Shown one piece after another: positions 1 through 6,150 of a DNA stretch of 9,276 bases. The stretch is from JBIOYL01 sp044870185 (lineage in GTDB: Bacteria; Actinomycetota; CALGFH01): assembly GCA_044870185.1 (NCBI GenBank), contig JBIOYL010000325.1, positions 1 through 9,276 on the forward strand, read 5' to 3'. How positions within the stretch are numbered: position 1 is the first letter of the stretch; each line of letters opens with the position of its first letter. The notes under the pieces were generated by a model, which was given only the letters and a program-made list of their open reading frames with translations, had not been told where the DNA came from and did not search any database. The translations under genes and the position numbers were made by a program.

Positions 1-252
1 AGGTTTGTCGTCGAAGGCAGGACGCTGTGCCAGCAGCACCCCATATCACCTCCCACCATCAGCGTGGACATCGGCCGGGGGACGGCAGGGTCACAGGTCG
101 TGGCCCGACAGGGACGGTCGGCTGGGCTCCGATGTCGGCCGGGATCATCCTCATCCGCCACGCCGGCCTGCCGCTGGTAAGGAGAGCGGCCGAGCGTCGA
201 GCAGCACACGCCGGCCAGGAAGCCAGCACGGCGTGAGCGACGGCCGGCGTGG
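1..252. other. Left-edge stretch without a supported gene
   Basis: No reading frame here has a convincing product. The open frames on both strands are rich in Arg, Pro, Gly and Ser, as out-of-frame reads of GC-rich DNA are, and I recognise no family motif. The stretch holds three copies of a 10-bp GC-rich word: CACGCCGGCC at 159-168 and 207-216, and its reverse complement at 242-251. It lies directly upstream of a truncated SRPBCC gene, so it may be the remains of that gene's upstream region. Confidence 0.5.
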
Positions 253-357
253 GTGGTCATCGAGCGTGCGGCGGACCTCCAGCGGTCCCCAGACGACGTC
301 TTCGACTACTGCACCGAACTGAGCCGCGAGCCCGAGTGGAACTGGTCCTGCTCGTAG
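253..357 (+). pseudogene. 5' fragment of an SRPBCC (polyketide cyclase/START-fold) gene
   Basis: Reading from GTG 253 gives about 30 residues that look like the N-terminal strand and first helix of an SRPBCC-superfamily protein: VVIERAADLQRSPDDVFDYC followed by TELSREPEWN. The usual pattern is 'v-r-a-i-a-p-e-V-F-d-y-l-t-d-l-p-e-W-n'. Family members run to roughly 140-160 residues, but this frame stops at 355-357 shortly after PEWN. The DNA beyond about position 340 instead encodes, on the other strand, a DUF1579-like gene, so most of the SRPBCC gene is missing. No in-frame ATG and no clear Shine-Dalgarno precede GTG 253, so the 5' end may also be damaged. SRPBCC proteins bind hydrophobic ligands in a deep cavity; no specific ligand can be inferred. 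Family call from pattern recognition only. Confidence 0.6.
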
Positions 358-563
358 TCCCCGGCGATCCAGCGCCCGTCCTGGATGACCCTGGCCATGC
401 CCCGGCCGATCCCGCGCATCGCCGGCGTGCCCGGCCCCATCCCGCCTTCGTGGATCGTGCCCGCCCAGCTGACGACCTGCGGGAAGAAGCGACGCAGTGC
501 CTGCATCTCCGGGCCCACCCCGATGGGCTTGGGGACTGCCGCAGCACCGGCACCTCCGGCCAT
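306..563 (-). pseudogene. 5' fragment of a DUF1579-like gene, truncated at its 3' end
   Basis: On the minus strand, ATG 563 has a purine-rich Shine-Dalgarno-like run (GGAGAAAGGGGG) just upstream. It opens an 85-residue frame ending at 306-308. Residues about 19-76 resemble the N-terminal half of DUF1579-type proteins: GPEMQALRRF, then W-x-G-T-I-H, GPGTPAMRG, then R-V-I-Q-D-G-R-W and GDYEQDQF. In the family this last block is followed by a strand with 'W..h.v.GwD' and more than 80 further residues. Here it breaks after EQDQFHS into ten unrelated residues and a stop. The breakpoint, about 338-345, coincides with the end of the SRPBCC similarity on the opposite strand, so one deletion or rearrangement removed the 3' ends of two convergent genes. 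Function of the family is not well established. Confidence 0.65.
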
Positions 564-662
564 CCGGTCCCCCTTTCTCCGGGCAGAGCACCCGCGGCTC
601 CACCACTCCAGGCCAGCCGGCGGTGCGGTAGCCTCCACGCCCCGGGCACATGAGAGGACGCC

Positions 663-1361
663 ATGATCACCCAGGTGCTGACCGGCCTGCTGCTGCTCGT
701 CCTGCCGGTCGCCTACAACGGGCTCTACACCCTGCTCGGCCGCGCCTTCGACTATCCCGGCATCCTGCGCCAGCCGACCGGCCACATCCTCGAGCGGTTC
801 GCCGCCGGCGGCAGCCGACTGGTCCTGCTCTGGTGGGGGTTCGCCATGAGCGCCGTCTTGTTCGCTCCCGCCGTCGTGCTGCTGTCGGCCACCCTCGCCG
901 ACGCCAACCGGACCGTCCTGGCGCTCGCCACCGCGACCGGGCTGCTGGCCGCGCTGGTGCAGTTCCTCGGCCTGATCCGCTGGCCGTTCGCCGTGCCGTA
1001 TCTCGCCCGCGGCGCCGCCGACCCGGCGACCACCCCGGCCGCCAGGGACGCCATCGAGGTCACCTTCCAGACGCTCAACCGCTACCTCGGGGTGGCGGTC
1101 GGTGAGCATCTGGGCTACCTGTTCACCGGCGGCTGGACCGCGCTGGCCGGCGTAGCGCTGATCCAGTCCGACCTGCTGCACCCGGTTCTCGGCATCATCG
1201 GGCTGGTCCTGGCGCCGCTGTTCGCGGTCGGCTCACTGGAGTTCGTCGGACCATTCGAGCCCCAGGGCTGGAAGCTCGCCGGCACGCTGGTGCCGTTGGC
1301 CTACATCGGCTGGTCGCTGTGGCTGCTGGCCCTCGGCATCGGCCTCCTCATCACCGCCTGA
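663..1361 (+). CDS. DUF4386-like multi-pass membrane protein
   Basis: A 232-residue integral membrane protein with about six predicted helices, near residues 4-25, 52-78, 84-106, 143-165, 172-192 and 206-229. The layout fits the DUF4386 family, whose members are about 220-240 residues: a long loop between helices 1 and 2 (FDYPGILRQPTGHILERF), a polar stretch near 113-140 (VPYLARG to FQTLNRYLGV), and the closing segment GTLVPLAYIGWSLWLLALG. The molecular function of this family is unknown. ATG 663 is chosen because GAGAGG lies at the usual distance upstream, and the frame then runs without interruption to TGA. It is transcribed away from the DUF1579 fragment, with 99 bp between the two starts, so the promoter should lie in that gap. 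No partner gene follows closely; the next item downstream is a pseudogene 300 bp away. Confidence 0.85.
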   Translation: MITQVLTGLLLLVLPVAYNGLYTLLGRAFDYPGILRQPTGHILERFAAGGSRLVLLWWGFAMSAVLFAPAVVLLSATLADANRTVLALATATGLLAALVQFLGLIRWPFAVPYLARGAADPATTPAARDAIEVTFQTLNRYLGVAVGEHLGYLFTGGWTALAGVALIQSDLLHPVLGIIGLVLAPLFAVGSLEFVGPFEPQGWKLAGTLVPLAYIGWSLWLLALGIGLLITA

Positions 1362-1660
1362 CCCATAGCCAGCGCCACACGTGGCTTGCGGTGTCGTCTG
1401 CTTTGACCGCCCTTGTCGGCCGTTCCGTCGCCTTATCCGTCCTGGTAGGCTTGGCCGCACAGCGGTCGGAGAGCGCAGCACCGGCAAGGGCGAGGGCGGG
1501 GCTCCCGGCCGTGGCCCGCTGCGGACACCTTCCGGCTGGGGTTGCTCATGGCCAGGATGCGCCCCAACCCGCGCACCGTGAGATGCGACATCGAGCCCGG
1601 GTGCGAGGCCGAGAGCCGGGGTGAGCGGGTCGCCTGCACGCCTCGCCAGGCGAGCCTGAC
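1362..1660. other. Intergenic stretch of about 300 bp without a recognised gene
   Basis: Open frames cross this stretch on both strands, but none shows a recognisable motif, start signal or family resemblance. The only local structure noted is a short hairpin, CTCGCC-A-GGCGAG at 1642-1654, just before the start codon of the broken regulator at 1661. It has no T-tract and could be chance in DNA of this composition. Confidence 0.5.
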
Positions 1661-2657
1661 ATGGTGCCTGGCTGGCAGCCCACGGCCGACGGGGACGAGC
1701 GGGTGGTCGTGGAGCGGCCCGGGGGCGTTCCCGGGGTGGCGCCGCAGGAGCTGCCCGATGTGCTGGTGGGTCGCGCGCGGGAGCTGGCGGCGATCGCGAC
1801 GGTGATGACGGCGGCGCGGCGTGGCGCGCAGCGAGTGGTCCATCTGGTCGGGGAGCCTGGGATCGGCAAGACGGCGCTGGCCGAGCACACGGCGGCGCTG
1901 GCCTCCCAGCAGGGTGGACGGTGGCGTGGGGGCGGGCGTGGGATGCTGGCGCGGCGCCGCCCTACTGGCTGTGGCCCGCGCCCAAGCCGCGCTCGCCACC
2001 GCCTTGCTCGGCCGGGCCCAGCCCGGCGATGCCGAGGAGGCACGACAGTAGCTCGCCGAGGCGGCCAGGGCCGCCGCCGAGCTGGGCATGCCGGTGCTGG
2101 CCCGCGACATCGCCGACCTGCGGGCGGTCGACGCCGAGGCATGTCCCGACCGGCCGCGGCTGCGCCGGGACGGCCAGGACTGGGTGCTCACCATGGGCGG
2201 GCGGTCGACACGGCTGCGGCACGGCAAGGGCCTGGCCCAACTCGAGGTGCTGCTGGCCAACCCCGGCCAGGAGATCCGCGCCGTGGAACTGGCCGGCGGC
2301 GTCCCCACCCCGGCGGCCCCGGCTCCGGTCCTGGACCAGCCCGCCAGGCGGGCCTACCGCCAGCGGCTGGTCGAGCTGGACGGGGCGCTGCACCGGGCTG
2401 CCGCCCGCGGTGACGCCACGGCCGCGGGCGGCTTGGAGGCCGAGCGGGCGGCGCTGGTGGCCGAGCTCAAACGCGCCGCCGGCCTGGCCGGCCGCCCACG
2501 GGCGTTCTCCGACGAGGCCGAGCGGGCGCGGGTCAACGTCACCCGCACCATCCGCCAGGCGCTCGACCGGGTTCTGGCGGCCGACCCGGAGGCCGGCCGC
2601 CACCTGCTGGGCTCGGTGCGCACCGGGATCCGCTGCGTCTACCGGCCGAACGGCTGA
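1661..2657 (+). pseudogene. Remnant of a large ATP-binding LuxR/STAND-like regulator with an internal deletion
   Basis: Three pieces of one large protein lie in order. Piece 1 (from ATG 1661) has LVGRARELAAI and the Walker A motif GEPGIGKT at residues 64-71, typical of actinobacterial AAA/STAND regulators. At about 1918-1921 one base appears to be missing. Restoring it joins QQGGR to VAWGRAWDAGAAPPYWLW, the expected next block. At about 1965-1976 the frame changes again and the text jumps to a C-terminal helical repeat (ARAQAALATALLGRAQPGD), so the rest of the ATPase and most of the helical region are gone. Family members are near 1000 residues, which suggests a loss of 2 kb or more (from memory). 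An in-frame TAG follows at 2049-2051 (EEARQ-stop-LAEAAR). The last piece (2088-2657) is open and matches the usual C-terminal domain: LRRDGQDWVL, RHGKGLAQLEVLLANPGQEI, YRQRLVELD, then RVNVTRTIRQALDRV and GIRCVYRP. It might still be translated alone from ATG 2088. Confidence 0.8.
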
Positions 2658-2663
2658 CCGAAC

Positions 2664-2688
2664 GCGTTCGTTCGCCGGCAACGAACGC
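2664..2688. promoter_or_regulatory. 9-bp inverted repeat ahead of the DsbA-like gene; candidate operator
   Basis: GCGTTCGTT (2664-2672) and AACGAACGC (2680-2688) are perfect inverted copies separated by 7 bp. The left arm overlaps a second 12-bp palindrome, CGAACGCGTTCG (2659-2670). The structure starts just after the stop of the regulator relic and ends 35 bp before the DsbA-like start. There is no T-tract, which argues against a standard intrinsic terminator. Its size and position suit a dimeric repressor site, or alternatively a T-less actinobacterial terminator. The bound protein, if any, is unknown. Confidence 0.5.
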
Positions 2689-2723
2689 CTCCCTGGTAGC
2701 CACGACGCACAAGGAGGCATGCC

Positions 2724-3344
2724 ATGCGGGTGGACCTGTTCGTCGACCCGGCGTGCATGTGGTCGTGGCTGACGTCGCGGTGGCTGGTCGAGGTCGCCTC
2801 CAAGCGCGGCCTGCAGGTGCGGTGGCGGCCCTACAGCCTGCTGCTGCGCGATGGCCCGGAGGGGCTGGAGGACTGGAAGGCGACGGTGTGGGGGGCGTCC
2901 CACCGGGCGGTGCGGGTGATGCAGGCGCTGGCTGCCGACGACCCCGACAGGGTCGGTGGCTTCTATGCGGCGCTCGTCGCCCAAGGCGTGGCGGCCTACG
3001 ACGACGGCCGGCCGCCCTCCGCGGACCTGGAAGCCGCCCTGGCGGCCGCCGGGCTGGCACCGGCGTCTGCGGCCGACGCCGACGACGCCGCCTGGGACGA
3101 GCCGATCCGCCAGTCGATGGCCGAGGCGGCCGCCGTCATCGGCGAGGGGGTCGGCACGCCGGCGCTGCTGCTGCACCGCGATCCGCCGGTCGGCCTGCTC
3201 GGACCGCTGGTCTCGCCGCCCCCGACCGGGACCGACGCGGTGCGGCTGTGGGACGCCGTGGCGGCCTTCGCCGCGGTGCCCGGGGTGCTGGAGCTGTCAC
3301 GGCCCCGCCCACGCCGGCCCGTGGTCTCGGGATTGCGGTGGTAG
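2724..3344 (+). CDS. DsbA-fold protein resembling mycothiol-dependent nitroreductase Rv2466c, with a CxxS active site
   Basis: A 206-residue cytoplasmic thioredoxin-fold (DsbA/FrnE-like) protein with no signal peptide. The N-terminal block VDPACMWSWLTSRWLVEV closely follows Rv2466c of Mycobacterium tuberculosis, which has FDPLCPWCWITSRWILEV. Later blocks also correspond: GEGVGTPALLL with the cis-proline loop (Thr145-Pro146), LLGPLVS, and LWDAVAAFAAVPGVLELSRPR near the end. Rv2466c uses a CPWC motif and mycothiol to reduce nitro compounds. Here the motif is Cys11-Met-Trp-Ser14, so the resolving cysteine is replaced by serine. That would suit a monothiol or mycothiol-linked mechanism rather than an intramolecular disulfide (inference). 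AAGGAGG at 2711-2717 sets the ATG at 2724. The gene stands alone behind a strong inverted repeat and converges on the membrane protein gene 40 bp downstream. Substrate unknown. Confidence 0.85.
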   Translation: MRVDLFVDPACMWSWLTSRWLVEVASKRGLQVRWRPYSLLLRDGPEGLEDWKATVWGASHRAVRVMQALAADDPDRVGGFYAALVAQGVAAYDDGRPPSADLEAALAAAGLAPASAADADDAAWDEPIRQSMAEAAAVIGEGVGTPALLLHRDPPVGLLGPLVSPPPTGTDAVRLWDAVAAFAAVPGVLELSRPRPRRPVVSGLRW

Positions 3345-3345
3345 C

Positions 3346-3381
3346 CGGCGCGCCCGGATCGCCTCGTCGAGCGCCGCGCCG
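3346..3381. terminator. Possible bidirectional hairpin between two convergent genes
   Basis: The 40-bp gap between the converging stops at 3342-3344 (+) and 3385-3387 (-) contains CGGCGCG (3346-3352) and its inverted copy CGCGCCG (3375-3381), with a 22-base loop. The position is right for a shared terminator. There is no T-run on either strand and the words are low-complexity GC, so this is only a candidate. Confidence 0.25.
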
Positions 3382-3384
3382 TGC

Positions 3385-4743
3385 TCACCAACGGGTGAAG
3401 AAGAGGGTCTGCACGAGCACGGCCTGCCCGGCGAGCAGCGCGCCGACCAGCGGCAGGCTGACCCGCCAGCGCCACAGCTGGCGCACGGCGACGACAACCG
3501 CGAACGGCACCATGAACTGCCACAGCCGCTCCACCTCTCCCTTGGTGTGTAGCCAGGCGCTGCCCGTGAGCAGCATCGCGAAGGTCGCCGCCTCGAACGA
3601 GCCGAACGCTCGCTCGCGCCAGACCGTCCGAACGCTCGCGACCAGCGCGGCAAGCACAGCGAAGCCAAGCATGCCGCCGAACGCGACCGGGTCCGCAACC
3701 AGCCACACCCACCAGGTGCGCTGGTGGCCGGGGGCGATGTTGTAGAAGTCGCGCACCACCCGCACTGCGGCGATCGGGTCGTAGCCGGTGGCAAGCCACA
3801 CCAGCCCGGCCAGCGCCAGCACGATCGCCGTGGTGGCCAACGCCCAGAGCGCCACCCTGCCAGGCTCGGCGCGCCAGCGCCCGAGTGCCCGCACGAGCAG
3901 GAACGGCAGCACGAGCACCGCCCCGAAGGTCATCATCGAGGCGAGCCACAGCAGGGCCCCGCCCACGAGCGTCCAACCCCAGGAGCGCCGTTCCAGGCCG
4001 CGGTGGGCGCCCAGCGCCGCCGCCCCAAGCACCGGCGCCCACATCGCGTCGGCCGACGTTGCGCTGTAGAGGATCACGGTCGGGCACAGCACCCAGCAGG
4101 CGACCGCCCAGCGCTCGCCCTCGTCGCCCAGCTCGTCGCGCGCGAGTCCGGCGGTGACCAGCGCGCCGAGACTCGCGGCCGCCACCGTCGCGACGGCCGC
4201 GCCGGTCAAGCCGGGCCAGACGCGGTCCACGAGCACGTAGAAGCCAAGCGCACCCGGAGGGTGCAGCGCGGGGAAGTCCGGCAGGCGCGGCTGCAGCTGC
4301 ACGAACCGGCCGACCAGCTCGGTGAGGGACGGGACCAGCGGGACTGCGCCTGGGTACTCGCCGGTGTAGGCGAACGGCGCCGACCAGGCGGCCGGCCCGC
4401 CCGAGAGCGCCGCGAGGGCAAGCGCGAGCAGGACGGCACAGCAGGCCGAGCCGGCCAGCCGGACCGGCCGGGGGAGCGCAGCGCCCGCGAGCAGCAGCAC
4501 GGCGACGACCGCGAGGCACGCGACCGGCAGCGCGACCATCGCCCAGCCCGGGTCAAGGCGCGGCTCCCAGAAGATGTAGAACGGAACGCTCGGATACCAT
4601 GGCTTGCTCGGTACGCTGAATGGCACCTTGCCCCAGTGCCGCACTGCGACGGTGCCGGCCACGCCGGCGGCGATCGAGCCGGCGGCCGCAAGCGCGGTGG
4701 CTTGTGCGAACGCCCGGCGGGTCGTGTGCGTGCCGGCGAGCAT
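3385..4743 (-). CDS. Multi-pass membrane protein, GT-C glycosyltransferase-like
   Basis: A protein of about 452 residues dominated by hydrophobic segments, with roughly ten membrane helices. A first helix lies near residues 12-36, followed by a hydrophilic extracytoplasmic loop (KPWYPSVPFYIFWEPRLDPG). Features typical of GT-C (PMT/ArnT-like) lipid-linked sugar transferases are visible: an acidic residue in the first long loop (TGEYPGAVPLV), then PDFPALHPPGALGFYVLVD with the HPP turn, several further helices, and a late TKGEVERLWQFMVPF segment resembling the 'E..R.w.f..P' block of this superfamily. Such enzymes transfer sugars from polyprenyl-phosphate donors on the outer membrane face. Donor and acceptor cannot be told here. 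ATG 4743 is preferred because GGGAGG at 4753-4758 is 9 bases away; ATG 4749 in the same frame is only 3 bases away. The alditol oxidase relic lies 94 bp or more upstream on the same strand, but no functional link is evident. Confidence 0.75.
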   Translation of the reverse strand: MLAGTHTTRRAFAQATALAAAGSIAAGVAGTVAVRHWGKVPFSVPSKPWYPSVPFYIFWEPRLDPGWAMVALPVACLAVVAVLLLAGAALPRPVRLAGSACCAVLLALALAALSGGPAAWSAPFAYTGEYPGAVPLVPSLTELVGRFVQLQPRLPDFPALHPPGALGFYVLVDRVWPGLTGAAVATVAAASLGALVTAGLARDELGDEGERWAVACWVLCPTVILYSATSADAMWAPVLGAAALGAHRGLERRSWGWTLVGGALLWLASMMTFGAVLVLPFLLVRALGRWRAEPGRVALWALATTAIVLALAGLVWLATGYDPIAAVRVVRDFYNIAPGHQRTWWVWLVADPVAFGGMLGFAVLAALVASVRTVWRERAFGSFEAATFAMLLTGSAWLHTKGEVERLWQFMVPFAVVVAVRQLWRWRVSLPLVGALLAGQAVLVQTLFFTRW

Positions 4744-4842
4744 GCTCATGGGCCTCCCGGTGGTCGAAGAGTGCAGACGCAGGGGCCCAGCCAGCGGGGG
4801 CCGTCGCGGTCCAGGCAGAGGCGCTGCATCAGAGCACGGAGT

Positions 4843-5932
4843 CTACTGACACGCCAACGGCGCCGATGATCGCGGGAACTCTCCTGCCGGTCGCGGCCAG
4901 CCGAGCACGTGCGTGGCCAGCCAGGCGTTGCGGAACGCGCCGCGCGGGTCGAGCCGCTCGGCCAGGCGGGCGAAGTCGGGCAGGCGCGCATACAGAGGGG
5001 CGATCGCGGCAGCCTGCGCGAGGAACAACTTGCCCCAGTGCGGACGCGCGGTGAACGGGGCCAGCGCGGCCTCCACGTCGATGAGCACGCGCTCGACCGC
5101 GTCCTGCCGACGCTGCCAGGTGAAGTGGATGCCGACGGTGTCCTGTCGTACTGCGGGCTCATCCACAACCGGTCGGCGGCCACGGTGCGGATCTCGCTCA
5201 CCTGCAACACGGGCCGGATCACGTCGGCCAGCGCGCGCAGTGCCTGGATCGCCGCAACGGCGTGCCGGCGCGGCACGAGGTACTCCGACTGGAGCTCCTC
5301 ACCCCCCAGCGGGTGAACACGCTCACGCTGTAGCCGGCGGAGGTGATCTCGTCGAAGTTCCCGAGCAAAACGTCCCAGTCGAGACCCTCGAACACGCGCT
5401 GCCGCACGTCGTAGGCGGGTTCAACATCCAGGGTGATGCGCGTGACCACGCCGAGCGCGCCAAGCCCGACGACGAGGCCGTCGAAGTCGGCGTCGCCTCT
5501 GGATGCCGTGAGGAGCTCGCCGGAGGATGTGACCATCTCCAGCCCCGCAACCGCGGTCGCGAGGTTGCCGTTGGCGTCGCCGGAGCCATGGGTGGCGGTT
5601 GCGACGGCGCCCACGACCGAGATGTGGGGCAGCGACGCCAGGTTGGCCAGGGCCATGCCCTCGGCGTTCAACGCCTCGGCGAGCTCGCCGTACGTCAGGC
5701 CCGCGGAGAACGAGACCGTGCGGGCCGCGTGGTCGACGACGACGTCGGCGGGCAGCCCGTCGAGGGTGAGCAGCTGCGAGGAGTCCGCGATGTCGGTGAA
5801 CGAATGCCGTGAGCCGAGGGCACGCACCCGGGGCGCGTTGGCGATGGCCTCCTGGACCTGCTCCAGCCTGGAGGGCCGGTGCAGGTTGTCGGCCCGGTAC
5901 CGGTAGTTGCCGGCCCAGTTCGCTTCGCTCAC
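4843..5932 (-). pseudogene. Alditol oxidase (AldO/xylitol oxidase type), broken by an internal deletion and a frameshift
   Basis: The GTG start at 5932 (VSEANWAGNYRY) opens 210 residues that follow Streptomyces AldO closely: the FAD-attachment block LGSRHSF (His43, equivalent to AldO His46), LPHISVVG, THGSG, LGALGVVT and YSVSVFTRW. At about 5300-5306 the frame changes and sequence resumes at ELQSEYLVPRRHA, skipping some 65-70 residues present in AldO. This second piece carries the catalytic block SEIRTVAAD. At about 5141-5143 a single base seems missing after SPQYDR. Restoring it joins to DTVGIHFTW, ALAPFTARPHWGK and RLDPRGAFRNAW near the C-terminus. AldO is a soluble flavoenzyme that oxidises the terminal hydroxyl of polyols such as xylitol and sorbitol, releasing hydrogen peroxide. 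Active-site residues are still present but split across three frames, so a full enzyme cannot be made. A single long-read error could explain the 1-base shift but not the deletion. Confidence 0.85.
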
Positions 5933-6150
5933 GAGCCGAACGCTAGCCGAAGAAGCGCGCGGCCGGCCACCGGGCCACTCCGACGACCCCGATGACGCGG
6001 CTGTGATCTGGGCGGCCCTTCGGTCCGCGCCGCCGTCGGCCGCAGGCTGGCGATCCGCATGCGTTGGGCCGACGCCGAGCGCTGTTGACTCGCCCATTGG
6101 CAGTTGAAATCCTGCCCGCGTCACCGAGATGGGCTCCGGGGAGGTCTGTC

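Noticed and set aside
306..1181. 291-residue minus-strand frame through the DUF4386-like gene
   Set aside because: Only its last 85 residues (563-306) carry family motifs and a Shine-Dalgarno. The rest is a Gly/Arg/Gln-rich antisense read of the membrane protein gene.
2996..4519. 507-residue minus-strand frame overlapping the GT-C-like and DsbA-like genes
   Set aside because: Composition is Arg/Ala/Gly-rich with no motifs. The frame from 4743 gives clean membrane helices and the frame from 2724 gives clear DsbA blocks.
3724..4869. 381-residue plus-strand frame
   Set aside because: Low-complexity Arg/Gly/Pro/His text antisense to the GT-C-like gene; no start signal or family motif.
6085..6113. 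Promoter for the phosphoesterase gene (TTGACT with AATCCT 17 bp later)
   Set aside because: The -35 box is good but the -10 box is poor, so it is not supported strongly enough to list.
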